From: Austropuccinia psidii
Lineage: Eukaryota; Basidiomycota; Pucciniomycetes; Pucciniales; Sphaerophragmiaceae
Direction of reading: 5' to 3'
Assembly (NCBI GenBank): GCA_023105745.1
Contig: JALGQZ010000012.1
Coordinates: 42,401,852 to 42,465,851, forward strand
Length of the DNA: 64,000 bases
Shown here: in pieces, positions 12,066 through 24,060 of the stretch
How the letters are laid out: each line of letters begins with the position of its first letter
How positions within the stretch are numbered: position 1 is the stretch's first letter
Notes under the pieces: generated by a model
Seen by the model: the letters and a program-made list of their open reading frames with translations, nothing else
The model's database searches: none
Told to the model about the DNA's origin: nothing
Position numbers and translations under genes: made by a program

Positions 12066-14031
12066 TGTAAGGTTTGACTATGAAACAATGAGTAAAAATA
12101 ACAAATATTTTACTTATTGTACTATGAATGTCCTTAAAAATAGAATAACTAATATAAAAAATAACCATGATAATAAAGAATTATTATAATTATGGTGTAA
12201 AAATAACTATATTATTAAATAAATATAATAATATAATAAATGAATATATTAATATAAGATAATTAATATATTTGAAAGGACTTTATTATTATTACCAGAA
12301 AATAATAAAGGCATAAGAAATTGTTTTTTTATTGAGAAAAAACAATTAATAACAATAATATTACTAATATTCAAGTTATAAATTAATATAAATACTATTT
12401 ATATTGATTAAAGAGTTATTAAAGTAATAATAAAGAGAAAATTATTATAATAAGAAAAAATAACCTACTTTGAATACTTAATATAATAACTTTGAATGAT
12501 TTTACGCCGAAAAATATAAATAAAACTTATTTAAATTGTATTTACAATAAAAATTAAGAGAAATTACAATTTATCTTGATTTTATGTGGATTTGAGGTTT
12601 TTAAGAGAAATTTAAACAAAACAATTAAATAATTGAAGTAATCACGTCAATAATGGTGATTAGAATAAGAATTATCTTTGGTCTTTAATAATATAAGAGT
12701 TATATATATAAAGAATAAAGATATTATATTTTGGTTTTAATTATTTAATGTTTTGTAAGTGTCTGAGGGGAAAATAGAGTAAAAAGAGCTCTATTTATAG
12801 TAAATACCTTCCTTCTAGAGTCCAGAAGGTTCTAGTAGACGTGTACTGATTCCTTCTACTAGAATTGATCAATATTTTAAGGCTTAGTGATTATTACATC
12901 ATGATCAAACCATCTTACCTCATTATTATGCCATTATTTAGAGTTATCACTGTAACTTTAAGTTTGATGATGTCATAGGCTTGGAAGAAGCCTAAAATTT
13001 GTGGACTTTATTAGTATTAATAATAATGAATTAGTATTCATAAATTTTATCACTCATATGACTGTTAAACTTAAAACAAGATTACAGTGAGTGATCACAA
13101 ATGATCAATTTCAAGCTTAAGCTTTGATCACTAGTAACTTTCAAGTTATACATGCTACAGCTATTCTGAGAGTGGATTCTGATAGCTTGGAATGTCCTTA
13201 TTAAACTATCAAGAGAATTTCATTACATCAACAAAACTCTACTTTTAATGATTCTTCTTGTAGCTCATCTTTTCTGTTGAAATTGAATATTTTAAACTTC
13301 AAACCATGATTTCAAGGGGTTATACCTTGAATATTGTAGAAAGAATTACATCATTCTTCACGAAGAAACTAGTAGAATCTAACTGTCTACTTATTTTTAA
13401 GTTTGGACCACTTTTACAACAAAGTGGTCAACAGCTCTATTGATCTTATTCGATAATCCATTACAAGCTTTAACCTTGTTTATAACTTGTGAAATAAAGC
13501 TCATATCTGTATTCCTACAGTAATTATTTGGTGACTTTATTTTTGGTTCATCTCTCTATCTTGTATATTTCAAGAGATATTAGCTAAAAACCATGAATAT
13601 ATGTGTTGACCAAAAAAGTGCATATATTCAGCTTAATTCCTTAAGTATTGACTTTAGAGATTAGCTTTATAATTGTTTTATATTTAGATGTTTATGGAAA
13701 ATCCAATTGTTCAATTTTTTTCACATTTTGTTTCATTAGTTCCTGAAATAAATGAGGTTTTGTACCTCTTTTAAGGTATTATTACTTATACTTCAGTAAT
13801 TATTGACTTTGCAGATATGCCACAAAAGTGACATATTGGTATTTTACCAAGAGGAAGTTAATGGTGTAATTCATTTCACATGATTCTTCATTAGATTCTG
13901 AGTTAATTTATATATTGTTCTCATTTATATTGTTTTACTAATTTTTTGAGATAATTATTGTAAGTATAATTATTGCAGAAATTTTGTTGTGACCTTCTTT
14001 TGGATATGTGGTCATATCTCAAAGGCTCACA
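12066..14031 (-). repeat. 5' LTR of element A (LTR1 family)
   Basis: A 1966-bp LTR, TGTGAGCC to CCTTACA on the element strand, homologous along its length to 130-2080 and 60929-62897. The TATA-like box TATAAATA (minus strand) is at 12792-12799, in the conserved context ACTATAAATAGAGCTC. The promoter of A would fire leftward from here. No ORF. Confidence 0.93.
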
Positions 14032-14562
14032 GTTTTCCTTATAGCTGTTGTTCTAGATGAGATATAGTAAAATGAATGGCACCATCAGATAGCCCTGATT
14101 GTGCTCTTTCCAAAAATACCCCACTTTAGGTATCTCACACTAAAACTGTAGAAGTTGAATGAGAGGTGAATATTTCATTCACCCTTATTACACCTGATTT
14201 GGCCATAACTTCTGTCATACTGGTGCTCGCTCAGTTTGGCTGGTACTATTAGATAGGCCTTACTTAAAGCTTTATTTTGAATACCAATTTGATGGGGTTA
14301 AACCTCTTATTCTGTATTTCAGATGGGAGGTGAAAATTAAGCTTTATGCTCAGCAAAATCTTTGAGCAGGAATAAGTTTGTTATTCTTTGTCCTATGATG
14401 ATGGGACTTGTATATTTATGAAGAGGTGAGTTTCCTCTTTCTTTTGATACCTCTTGAGCTAATTTGGCTCAGCTCCATTCTTTGGTGGTATCTTGGCTTT
14501 ACCATTGGTTTATGGTATTTGGCTGTCATGCTTGTGCTCTGGTTTTGAGTCACAGGCTGAAA
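14032..14562 (-). repeat. Inner part of the 3' LTR of element E
   Basis: Aligns with about 22260-22786 of E's 5' LTR and joins to 1-129 across element A. Its inner end (CACAGGCTGAAA) sits beside E's polypurine run at 14563-14575 (AGAGGTAGGGTA on the minus strand). The terminal TGTC is decayed to TTTC. Confidence 0.85.
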
Positions 14563-14611
14563 TACCCTACCTCTAAAAAAGGCTCATCATTTATGAGACT
14601 GTTCAGTCCTC

Positions 14612-15077
14612 CTAGAGGCTCTGAATCTCCTTAAATGAAGGTTCCCAATAAAGGTTCCCATCTGGTGTGGCATTTTCAGCCAACCACTTGTCTTTATCAG
14701 ATGTCTGGTCCTTGAATCTGACCAAGTACTGTCTCTGACACTTACCATTAAGTCTGATAATCCTAGCCTTGATTATTTTCTTCACTGGTCCAGGGGACTC
14801 CTCCACTTCAACTATTTCTGGTAGTTTGGGGTTCTTTTTCCTGCAGGGGAATTTATTCTCCTCTGTCTGGGAGTATGGCTTGACTAAACTCACTGAAAAG
14901 ACTGGCTGTTTCCTGAAAAATTCCTCTGAGTTTGACTTCCACTGCATTTTTCCCTATCAATTTAATGATAGTGAAGGGCCCTAAAAATTGGTCTGTCATT
15001 TTCTTGGGTCCTTTGAGATTATTAAAGTTCAGTGTAGACACTAACACTTGGTCCCCTTCTTTAAAGCCAGGTTCCAT
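14612..15077 (-). pseudogene. Element E integrase C-terminus and chromodomain
   Basis: Two overlapping frames. 14853-15077 gives the integrase C-terminal GPF...K motif (FLGPFTIIKLIGKNAVEV), and 14612-14947 gives a full chromodomain-like end with YLVRFKDQ, DKWLAE, NLYWEPS. The aromatic positions of a methyl-lysine cage are plausible (Tyr and Trp present). The frames meet near 14900, indicating one frameshift. In chromoviruses this domain tethers integration to silent chromatin, which agrees with this nested neighbourhood. Confidence 0.8.
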
Positions 15078-15155
15078 GTGTGATTTGTCCCACCTCTGGT
15101 TATTATTTTCTATTGCCTCAGCTATGGATTTGGCGGCTGTGTCACAAGCCCTCTT

Positions 15156-16151
15156 TCACATTTCATGGAAATCTTTGGCTGTGGGGTGGATGGTCAGAAG
15201 ATTTTTCTTCAGGTGATCCACAGGCAATAGGGTATTCCACCATTTCTCTACCATTGCAGGTGTTTTTCCTGTGATAGAGTGGTTACTTGTGTTATAAGCC
15301 AGTTGTACTGCTGGTAAAAGGTTAGCACAGTCATGGGTGTAACCTTCATGGTCCTTATATTCCATTCCATAAGCACAGAATCTTCTAAGGATGTCCTCAA
15401 CTGTTTGGATTATCCTTTCAGCTAATCCATCTGTTTGTGGATGGTAAGCTGTACAAAAAGCAAGTTCAGTACCCAGCATGTCATAGAGGTTGGTCCAAAA
15501 TTCAGATGTGAACTTTGGGTCCCTATCACTGATGATGAGCTTAGGGACTCCACAGGTAGATATGATGTTGTTCCATAATAACAGAGAAGTATCCATGGCT
15601 GTGTCCTCCTTGTGACATGGTAGGGACCTCATACTCTTTCTGAACCTATCAACTATGATTAAGAAGGAATTGAATTTTCCTTTGCCTCGTGGGACAAGTC
15701 CTGTAACCCAGTCCATGTTGATGGTTTCCCATGGGTGTTTGGGTTCTTCTATGTGTTGAAGTACCCCATACCTCTTCCCATGTTCTCTATTTGCCTTTTG
15801 GCATCTTTCACAAATTTTGATGTATTCACTCAACTCTTGTTCCCATTTGGGCCACCAAGCTGTGCTTGCTACCCTCTCTTTGGTCCTGTCTTCACTCATG
15901 TGTCCCACATAGGGGCAGTCATGGAATTCCTTCAGGATCAAAGATATATGGTCTCTGCCTATTATTGTGAGTGCACTAGTGTGCTTCTCTCTATGGTATA
16001 GTAGGCCATCTATAAGGAAAGAATTATTGTCCTTATAATCCCTCAACCAGGGTTCCTCTAACTGGGATTCCAGTTCTGGGCTGCTGTAATTTTGTTGAAC
16101 AAGTTGCAACAATATGCCACATTGTTTGTGTTTGGAATATGTCTTCATCAC
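15156..16151 (-). pseudogene. Element E integrase, zinc-binding and catalytic core
   Basis: A 331-codon open stretch. The HHCC-type zinc domain is visible ([18 protein letters not shown], then [10 protein letters not shown]). The core follows with DDE residues: Asp in NMDWVTG, Asp in [12 protein letters not shown] and Glu in GLAERIIQT, with HPQTDG in between. Length and motif order are normal for Ty3/Gypsy integrase. It would insert element cDNA with a 5-bp stagger, matching the duplications seen across this window. A stop follows at 15156 before the C-terminal part. Confidence 0.9.
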
Positions 16152-16163
16152 TGCATTGAAGAA

Positions 16164-17137
16164 TCAATTATGCAGTTCTGAGGAGCTTATTCCCAATATG
16201 GGAGTTTTGATTCCTTCTGAGTCAGTGTTTCCACTGTCTGGTGCCCACTCAGAGAATCTGAAGTTTTTCTTCCTGTCTATTTCCATGAAATGGATATGAA
16301 TTTCAGTCACTACTCCAGAGTCATAAGCTGGGTTGCTTTTGACATTATCCACTGGCCATATGCTGAGGCCATCTGCATTGATATGAGTTTTAATCTCTTT
16401 TTGTATGATGGTCATATTCCCTCTATACTCCTGGATGGCTATTTGCCACCTAAGCATGTGTCTATTGGTAGTCTTCATGTTTAGTAAGGACTTAAAGGCT
16501 ATGCAGTCTGTCTAGACTTCAAATACTGCACCCTACAAATAATAATGGAGTTTCTCCACAGCCCAGACCAAGCATAGACATTCAGTCTGGGTGGCCCAAT
16601 ACCTGGCTTCTGAATCTTTCAGCTGCCTAGAGATGTGACATATTACTCCCTATCTTGGTTCACCATCTACAATTTGTCTCTTGTGAAGGGCTTCTCCTAA
16701 GCCTTGGCTACATGCTGCATCTATATATAGCTTGAATGGTAGTTCAAAGTCAGGTAAGATGAGCACAGGTGCATTTGTGAGTTCATATTTGATCCTCTCA
16801 TATGAATCCCTTATTTCCTTGGTAATTTCAAAAACTATGTCTTTTAACATAACTTGTATAAACTACTAGCTATATGAGAAAATTTTTTAATGTGGTTTCC
16901 ATAGTAGCTAGCAAACCCAAGGAAGGATTGCATCTCTTTGATGCTTTTTGGTACTGGTTTTTGAAGTAATGCTGCTACTTTGTTCTGATCAATTTCCAGA
17001 ATAAGACCTGAGACTTTATTTCCTAGAGCTAGTAGCTCTTGTTGGCAAAAATTTCACTTTTTAAGTGAAATTTTCAGAATTATGGGTGTGCATTTACTTA
17101 GCACTCCGTCTATGTACTGCACATGGGCTTCCTATGT
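16164..17137 (-). pseudogene. Element E RNase H and RT connection domain
   Basis: The minus strand reads RT thumb/connection (about 16870-17137) and then RNase H (16650-16850, LYIDAACSQGLGEALHKRQ) and its end (16164-16478, [24 protein letters not shown]). Several stops lie between 16500 and 16650 and near 16860. RNase H would degrade the RNA strand of the RNA:DNA hybrid. Confidence 0.82.
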
Positions 17138-17743
17138 CTATGAGTATATAATGATGTCATCAATATATATGACCATCCAGCCTTCCAATATTTCTTCTTG
17201 GAGCTTGGTGTCCATAATCCTTTGGAAGTGGGCTAGTGCATTCTTGATGCCAAATGGCATCCTGGTGTACTCATATATGCCCATATGACATATGATTCTG
17301 AGTAAATTCATGGAGTTTTTTTTAGCTCCATTCTGGTGGAAGTCTTTCATACAATCCATTTTGGTTATGTTTTTTGCTTTTGCCTTTTTTTTGAATGCAT
17401 GAGGCATCCTGGGTATAGCGTACCTGTCAGATTTGGTGTAGTTATTCAGAGCTCTGAAATCTCCACACAGCCTAGACTTGCCATCATGCAAGGTGATCAG
17501 GACAGGTGTGTTAATTTCCACTATTTCATTGTGTCCAATCTTTCTGATGTCATCCATGTACAGGAGCTCATTGATATGTTTTTCAATTTCCTTCCTGGTT
17601 TCCAGACTTTCTGGGAAAGGTGGTCTGCTGAGAATGGGTGGATAAGATCTTTCCATATCCAGATATAATTCTATATCATGGCCTCTCATCTTGCATAATG
17701 ATTCTTCACCAATGGCAAATGCTGGTCTATTCTTTCTCAGCAT
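17138..17743 (-). pseudogene. Element E reverse transcriptase
   Basis: A 201-codon open stretch with RT blocks in order: TPVLITLHDGKSRLCGDFRALN, the first catalytic Asp in TKMDCMKDFHQ, YTRMPFGIKNALAHFQ, and the YIDDIIIYS active-site box at its end. All three catalytic aspartates are visible. It continues into 16164-17137 with stops. It is longer and cleaner than the RT of A. Confidence 0.9.
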
Positions 17744-18393
17744 TTTCAGTAAACTTAGTTTCTGTTTACTGGTCAGGGTAGTGCTAAACTTTCCCTCTCT
17801 GAATTCATTCAGTAGTTCTTCAAGAGGATCTTGGGAAGATATTTGGTATATATCAAGTGAAAATTTCTTTTCCCTGTTGATAACAATGGTAATGTGCCTG
17901 TTTTTACTATTTTAAATATCTATGCCATACATCCTCTGGTAATCTGTTCCCAGAAAAATCCCTTGGATGTGGGCATCATCAAGAACTACAAACTCTGGGT
18001 TGAGTCTGATACTACCCTTCCTATGCGGTATAATTATTTCTTTGATAGTTGTCCCAATGGAAGTCATCTTACCTGAAGCATGTTTGAAGTTCTTTACCAT
18101 GGTTGGCAAGAGTTGTTTTTCCTAATTTGGGAAGCCATTGTCCAGATAATTTCTGGCCACATGGAGCAGTGTGCCCCACTGTTAATGATCAATGGGTGTT
18201 GAGCATTTTCAATGCAAACAGTTATTTCTGTGGCTGTCCCATGTATGTATTCCATTCCTTTGGTTGGTTTAACCAGCAATGTTTGTGCATCTTGTGTGTG
18301 TTTGCACAAGTTTTTTTTGGCAGTATCTTGTGGCATGCCTGCTTCCAACTGTATGCCCTGTATTTCTAGTGGGTTTTCCTCTTGGTATTCCAC
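17744..18393 (-). pseudogene. Element E protease and linker
   Basis: 18094-18393 encodes the lead-in and the active-site region of the aspartic protease, where the expected D[ST]GA reads NSGA (LIINSGAHCSMW). The catalytic Asp is replaced by Asn in this copy. 17912-18109 continues in another frame with FVVLDDAHIQGIFLGTDYQRMYGIDI, the second conserved half. The linker to RT (17744-17911) has stops. Gag and protease share one frame upstream of 18094. Confidence 0.8.
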
Positions 18394-19227
18394 TAGGAAC
18401 TATTCAATTGAGTCTTGGTCGTCATCAGAATGTTCTCTGATGGCATCACCCATAGATTCTGATTCAGAATCCTCTGTTGGGGATTCCTCCTCTGGGTCTT
18501 TCTCAATGGCATAGACTTTTTTCTTTTCCTTTGGACAGTTGTTGGCATAGTGGTCTGTTGAACCACAGTTGTGACAAGAATTTTTATTCTTTGCCACTTC
18601 TGCCACCCTTTCTCTGGGTTTGTCTTTAAACTCCACCCTGAAATCTTGTTTCTCTTTGAAACCACTGCTTTTATATGGGGTGTATTTCCCTATATTAGTT
18701 CTTTTCCTTACATCTTGTAAGGTGTTTACAATGTCATCTAGAGTGCAATTGTGGTTGCATCTGAATTTTACTGCATGCTCAAGCTCTCCTGGCATATGTG
18801 TCAGGAGTTTGTGATTCCTCATTTGAATGTTCATTTGAGGATCAATGGCTTTAGGTCTTTGACACTTTCTGAGACACCACTCATATGGATCTTTGCCCAC
18901 ACAGTACTTGTCATTTTCAAATGACATGGTCTTTTGCCATATTGAAGTACCATTGCTGTACTTTTGGATGATTTGACTCTTCCACCATAGCCAGTTTCTT
19001 CTGCCATGGATTTCTTTCATTTCTGTGTACCATAAACTAGAATGACCTTGAAATGCTGTATACAGTCTAGCAGTGATCCAGCAGTCTGTTATGCTTGGTA
19101 CATCAATGAAGAGTCTATCAATATAATCATTGAGTTCCATATGACCATATTCTCTAGTTCCAGAGAATTTGGGCCAGCTTGAGGCCTCAGGAAGCTGTTT
19201 GACGGCTTCCTTCTCTGAATAAGACAT
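18394..19227 (-). pseudogene. Element E gag, capsid-like domain and zinc knuckle
   Basis: A 275-codon open stretch. Residues ~10-60 hold the lineage's gag block (SSWPKFSGTREYGHMELND, SSLWYTEM), then an all-helical capsid-like part. A CX2CX4HX4C knuckle (CHNCGSTDHYANNC) is at about residue 217-230, followed by a Glu/Asp/Ser-rich tail. It continues in frame from 19612-20414 upstream with stops near 19260 and 19455. It would form the virus-like particle and bind RNA. Confidence 0.88.
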
Positions 19228-20414
19228 ATTATCTCCATCCTGGTATTGTGATGGTTATCTTTCCTTATTCATCAACATGGCATCTGGTTTGATGTCATCT
19301 TGTTGATATGGGTTATTCATAACATGGCCTTGTGGTTGGGGCTTCATGTTATGGTAGACATTAAACAGTTTGTTTATGTCTTGATCCAGACAATCCCTGT
19401 CCCTTTTGCTTTGGTTTTGTTCTTCAAAGACTAGATTCAGTCTTCTGTTGGTTTATTCACAGGCTTTGTTCAATTGAGCATGTCCTTCTTGAAGGTTTTG
19501 CACAATTTTGTCCATGGAGGCTGTCAATATTTTCATCCTCTCATGGCTTGCTTCCAGTTCTGCAAACTGCTTTTGAGTTTTCTCAGCATATTGGGACATT
19601 TGTAACCACAGTTAATCACTGTTTAGGTTACTGTCAGGTGTGACAACATTATGTTCAATCTGAGTGGGGGTTATATTTCTATTAATAGGACTACTAATTC
19701 TAGAGTTATTTGCAACTACTTCTGGTTCTTGTACACTTCCTTCACCAAATCTAACAGCTTCTGGATCATTTGGTCTGACTCTCTGTTCCTCTGGCTGAAG
19801 GTGGTCTTGTTTTTGCCTAGTATCCTTGTCTTCTCTTGGAAACTTCCTGGGATTGTGAATAATGGTGACTCTTGGCCACTGATTTGGTGGTTTTGAATGG
19901 TGTGAAGCCACTGGAGAGCTGATTTGGCCTTCTCCTTGTGAGCCTGAAGGAATCTGAGTATGCCCTGTCTGGGTCAGCTGTTCTTCTATAGCATGGATAT
20001 TGGCTTGATTCTCCCTTATCCTGTTTGCCCACACCTCCAGGAGTCTTAACTTCCTGGTGGCATTCCAATTTTTGGTGATTACCATAAGCTCTTTGAGTTC
20101 TATCTGTTTGAGACAAATCTTCTGGAAACTTTCTCCAAGTTCTGCCCAGTGGGATGCCAGGTTGAACTTCTTTGTTTCCGTGCTCCATTGAACTAAATCT
20201 TTGAGGAGTTGGTGGAGCTGAAGAACTTGATCCATATCTTTCCAGTCCTCTGGTTTGAGGTTCATTTTGAATTTGAAAGTGAATGGATAGGTGGGTATGA
20301 TTTCCCTCAGTGTCTTTCCATCCACCACTGTGTCCAAGGTGTCCTCTTCCAGGTCTTCTGGTTCTGGACAAGCCTTCTCTGTCCTCTGGTTGGTTCCTTT
20401 GGAAGCCAAGGCTT
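19228..20414 (-). pseudogene. Element E gag N-terminal and coiled-coil part
   Basis: The frame is open from 20448 to 19612 and then continues with three stops into the capsid part. The N-terminal ~80 residues are acidic. Residues ~80-150 are helix-rich (LHQLLKDLVQWSTETKKF...). A Pro/Gln/Asn-rich linker follows, then another helix-rich segment (about 19460-19610, MSQYAEKTQKQFAELEASHE) with coiled-coil character. No known domain is recognised beyond its position in gag. A CAG acceptor at about 20415 opens this exon in the model described for 20534-20782. Confidence 0.7.
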
Positions 20415-20533
20415 CTGAGATGTATAGGTGACATATCAGTGTTTGCAAGCAGTCAAAAAATTTATGTTCTTTGGGTATTTTCCTTTCACTGTGCCTTATA
20501 CAAATTTGTTGTCTGCTGATTTTGGCAATTTAC

Positions 20534-20782
20534 CTTTAGAGGTTACAACTGGGTTAATTATGGTAATTTTCCCTATACAAGTGGTTAAGGTTGGTTTACT
20601 TTGTATTGAAGAAGAGTTTTTTGGTTTTCTATTCCTCTGAGTGGCAATTGGTGTCCACTTTTTTTCTGTAATCAGGCCTTCACTGTGCCTCTTTCCCTTG
20701 CCCTTGCTGCCCTCTGGTTCTGAGGGTGTCACTGGTGTGTTGGCCTGTGACTGTGTTTCAAGTGGTATGTAGTTTTCTTCCA
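20534..20782 (-). other. Candidate gag leader exon of element E (phase 1-1)
   Basis: On the minus strand a CTGATTCAG acceptor precedes a 249-nt open segment starting VEENYIPLETQSQ and ending AAAG before a GTAAAT donor. The candidate intron 20415-20533 (119 bp) ends ATCTCAG. Joining gives phase 1 and enters the long gag frame directly (EALASKG). The segment is Lys/Ser/Pro/Thr-rich. It sits in the same place and has the same phase as the leader exons of A, C and F. No ATG is present inside, so translation would have to start upstream. Confidence 0.5.
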
Positions 20783-20783
20783 C

Positions 20784-21385
20784 TGAATCAGACAGGAAAA
20801 GAGGGCTTAATGTCAGTTAACACTTCTTAAAATGCTGTTTGCACATCTAAGAATTGCCTCTGGCCTTGTATGTTATTACAATATGCCCTTGTATAATGGC
20901 AGTGTAATTGAATTAACAATTTCAGCTCATAAATACAGCTTAAAAATATGTGATACACTGTTTGTATTCCAGTATCTCACAGATTAACTTGTAATTGACA
21001 AGTATAATCTGCTAAAAAGTGGTATTTCAGAGCGTAATTGAATTAACAATGCACCCAACCATGCCTCAACTGTTGGATTTACAGTAAGAGGTGTCTTTAT
21101 TTAATTAAAAAAAGGACTTTATTAATGGCTTAAAGTGTTTTTATATGTAAAACACACCAAAAATAAGGGTCTTGTGGTGATTCAATTATAATCAACCATG
21201 AAAAAATATGATTAAACAAGATAAATAATGGTTGTATATGACATATAACACTGTAAAAATATATATAAGATATATATTATATATATATTTATTAAACAAT
21301 TATGCCTAAAAAAGATAAAACAACTTTTCAGAATACAGAAATTAAGAGAAAAACTTACTTCTAAGGTGCAAAACGTTTAAAAAGA
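20784..21385 (-). other. Untranslated leader of element E
   Basis: No gene. A 17-bp direct repeat, GTAATTGAATTAACAAT, occurs at about 20907 and 21033, about 126 bp apart. The rest is AT-rich, including an ATATAT run near 21258-21290. The position fits a packaging leader. Confidence 0.5.
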
Positions 21386-21405
21386 ACACAGCCAGGCCCC
21401 CAAAA
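21386..21405 (-). promoter_or_regulatory. Primer-binding-like site of element E
   Basis: The minus strand directly after the 5' LTR reads TTTTGGGGGCCTGGCTGTG, sharing the TGGGGGCCTGGC core with A and F although E's LTR is of another family. Confidence 0.6.
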
Positions 21406-22786
21406 TGTCAGTCTGAGTCTATGATAAAGATTTAATAAGGCTATTTACAGCTTTAACCATGACTGCAACCCAGATAAAGGTATTTGAAAAAGGTTTGATT
21501 AAAGATAAAAAGGGCTTTACTAATGAGAATTAGTGGTGGTGAGTGCTATGGAAAGCTCTGGGTGCAGCTTTACATGTTGGGTTACAATAATAATATTAAT
21601 AGTATAGACTGCTTCTTCTCCAAGAGTATAACTGTTTTTTACAGTTTTACTACATAGGAATTCAAGAGCAGGATTGGGATGCCTTTTCTGGCAGTGAAAA
21701 GGCCTCCTTTTATCCCAAAATGGGGTGAAAAGGCTGCTAGACCTTTTCACGTAGAGGAAAGGAATATTTTTCACTCTCAAGGACAGGCTTGTGGTTTTCA
21801 AAAGGCCTGTATAACCTGTATTGGGCTCAGATGTGGTTTTGAAATCACATCTGGGCAGTTTTCACCAATACAGGGTGAGAATTTTCATCTGGGGACCACA
21901 CAGCCTGATTCTGACATGTATGATGCATAGAATGCTGTACAGAACCTGTATGGGACCCCAGTATTGAAGTAAAAACATGATTTTTTGTCAGTTTGACACC
22001 TCATAATCATGGTTATGGGATATTATCCCATGGTAATCTTTTATTGGCTAAACTGTGGTATTTTGACCTTAAAATGGCCATACCTTTGTCAGGTTTTGAG
22101 ATATCAACCTCAAAATTGGTTTGGTGTGTAGCCCTGTATGAGTTGTAAACAATGGTACCTCATTTGATATGGTTATCATTAAATATGCCAAAGTTATGCC
22201 ATGTACAAGGTTTTGTACATATGTGTGTTTTAAGCAAAAAGCTGTATTGGGCTTGTTTGCCTTAAAGCCTTTGTTCTAGATGAGATATGGGGAAATTAAT
22301 TGCACCATCAGATAGCCCTGACTGTTCTCTTTCCAAAAAGACCCCACTTTAGGTATCTCCCATGAAAACTGTAGAAGTTAGATGAGAGGTGAATATTGTA
22401 TTCACCCTGTTTGGCCTGAATTTAACAATAACTTCTGTAATACTAGTGCTAGCCCAGCTTGTCTGGTACCATTGGATAGCCCTAGCTTAGATCTTTATTT
22501 TGAATACCCATTTGATGGGCTTAAGCCTCTTACTCTGTATCTCAGATAAGAGGTGAAAATTAAGGTTTATGCTCAGCAACAACATTGAGCAGGAAAAACT
22601 TTGTTATTCTTTGTCATATGATGATTGGACTTTTATATATAGAAAGGGGTGAGTTTGCTCCTTTTCTTTGATACCTTTTGAGCTAATTTGGCTCAGCTCC
22701 ATGTTTTGGTGGTATCTTAGCTTTACCATTGGTTTATGGTATTTGGCTGTCATGGTTGTGCTCTACTTTTGAGTCACAGGTTGACA
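21406..22786 (-). repeat. 5' LTR of element E
   Basis: A 1381-bp LTR bounded by TGTCAACC (element 5' end, at 22786) and GACTGACA (at 21406). About 22130-22258 matches 1-129 and about 22260-22786 matches 14032-14562. A TATA-like ATATATAAAA on the minus strand lies at about 22631-22642. The flanking bases right of it are CTAGG. ORFs inside are not supported as genes. Confidence 0.88.
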
Positions 22787-24060
22787 CTAGGGCTGTAAAG
22801 AAAAGAGCAGGTAGATATCATGGAAAAAGAAAGAGACATTCTCAAAATGGGAATAAATCTCAAATTTTTAATAAAAAAACTAGGTTGTTCAAGTTTAAAT
22901 CATTATTTTATATCTTGTCAATTTTTTTTGAAAGTTTTTTCAACCCAGTTCCTTCTAATTAGCTTGAAAGAAAGTAATTGAGATGCTTTTTTTAGAAAAG
23001 ACACCAGCTTTTAGAGATTTCATTAAAAACTATTATCCTTCTATTTATTTGCTTGTTACATTAGTTTATGATAGATAAATCTCTCCCTCCTCAGATCAAG
23101 TATTTTCTATCATTAATTTCATTCCATTTAGATAAATTACTTATAATAAGAAAGATAAATTAAAATTTGTCTCTTATTTTTGATTGAATAAATCCCTTCC
23201 TTATCAAAGCTTCAAACATCAGGAAACAAGAGCACTGGTTCTATGTTCTCTATTGGCTGGCATCCTCCAAGAATTGGTCAAGTAACCATTGGCCAGTAGA
23301 TCTCTTCTTCTCAAATTTCACAAGACATCCCAATGTATGATCACCTAAGCAACAAAATTCTCCAGAAACTTCTCCAAATCCTATCTTTAAAGATCTTAAA
23401 AAACAACAAATATATGACTGAATTTGGAATTCCTGGCTTTGGAATGTTGGAATTTTTGTGATTCTCAAACTGAATATTTTTAAAATAAATTAACATATAC
23501 CATCAATAATTTTTCTAACTTTCTACATTGTGATAATACTGATCATTCTTAATTTTCTTATTTTCTCTCTCTTCCCATCTCCAAAGGTAATGGTGATATT
23601 ATTTTTAATAATTATGATATTTTTAATTAATCTTTTGTATTTGCAGACTATTAAATAAAACTCAACTTAATAGGAAGACAACCAGGAATTGTTAAAAATG
23701 GTGTGGAAAAAAGATTGTTTGCTATTTTACACTTTATCCAGAAGGTATATCCTCTGGATTATTCAAAAGATTATCAATTTCATTACAAATTTTTAGAAAG
23801 ACTTGAAACATCTTCAAAAAATTAGATGAGGAGAAGATATCTAATTTTAGTGTAGATTATCATACCCACATTGTAACTAGATTAACCTCTACTACAAAAT
23901 AGGATATCTTGTCAACAATATGTTCTTGTTAAATTACTTTCTTTTTTCAAAATTTATGAAATAATTATGAATTAAATAATTGATTTCCAGCTTTAACAAA
24001 TTAGCTAGACATTTCATCAACCAATTATAAGATTGAGAAGTTCAATGTATGATCAATATA
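22787..24060. other. AT-rich DNA without recognisable gene
   Basis: No repeat family or conserved coding found. A 72-codon minus ORF (23250-23468) and a plus ORF that starts inside E's LTR are the longest frames. Neither has recognisable motifs. This may be older flanking sequence between E and the satellite. Confidence 0.5.

Larger units (their letters stand above)
130..14031 (-). mobile_element. Chromovirus-type Ty3/Gypsy element A, complete but broken
   Basis: A is a full-length minus-strand LTR retrotransposon: 5' LTR 12066-14031, primer-binding-like site, gag, protease, RT, RNase H, integrase with a chromodomain-like tail, polypurine tract and 3' LTR 130-2080. Domain order PR-RT-RH-IN is that of Ty3/Gypsy. 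The flanks carry a near-perfect 5-bp duplication (GTTTG at 125-129, GTTTT at 14032-14036), and the flanking DNA joins up as one LTR of element E. A is itself interrupted by the solo LTR3 at 3872-7254. Stops and frameshifts run through gag and pol, so it should not be autonomous. F at the right end of the window is the same family on the plus strand. Confidence 0.93.
14563..22786 (-). mobile_element. Chromovirus-type Ty3/Gypsy element E (interior and 5' LTR)
   Basis: Minus-strand LTR retrotransposon in the order 5' LTR (21406-22786), primer-binding-like site, gag, protease, RT, RNase H, integrase plus chromodomain. Its 3' LTR is split by element A and runs out of the window on the left. Most of pol is open in long stretches, making E the best-preserved coding copy of its type here, but stops and frameshifts remain. 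The outer target duplication cannot be checked because the left end is missing. Confidence 0.9.
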
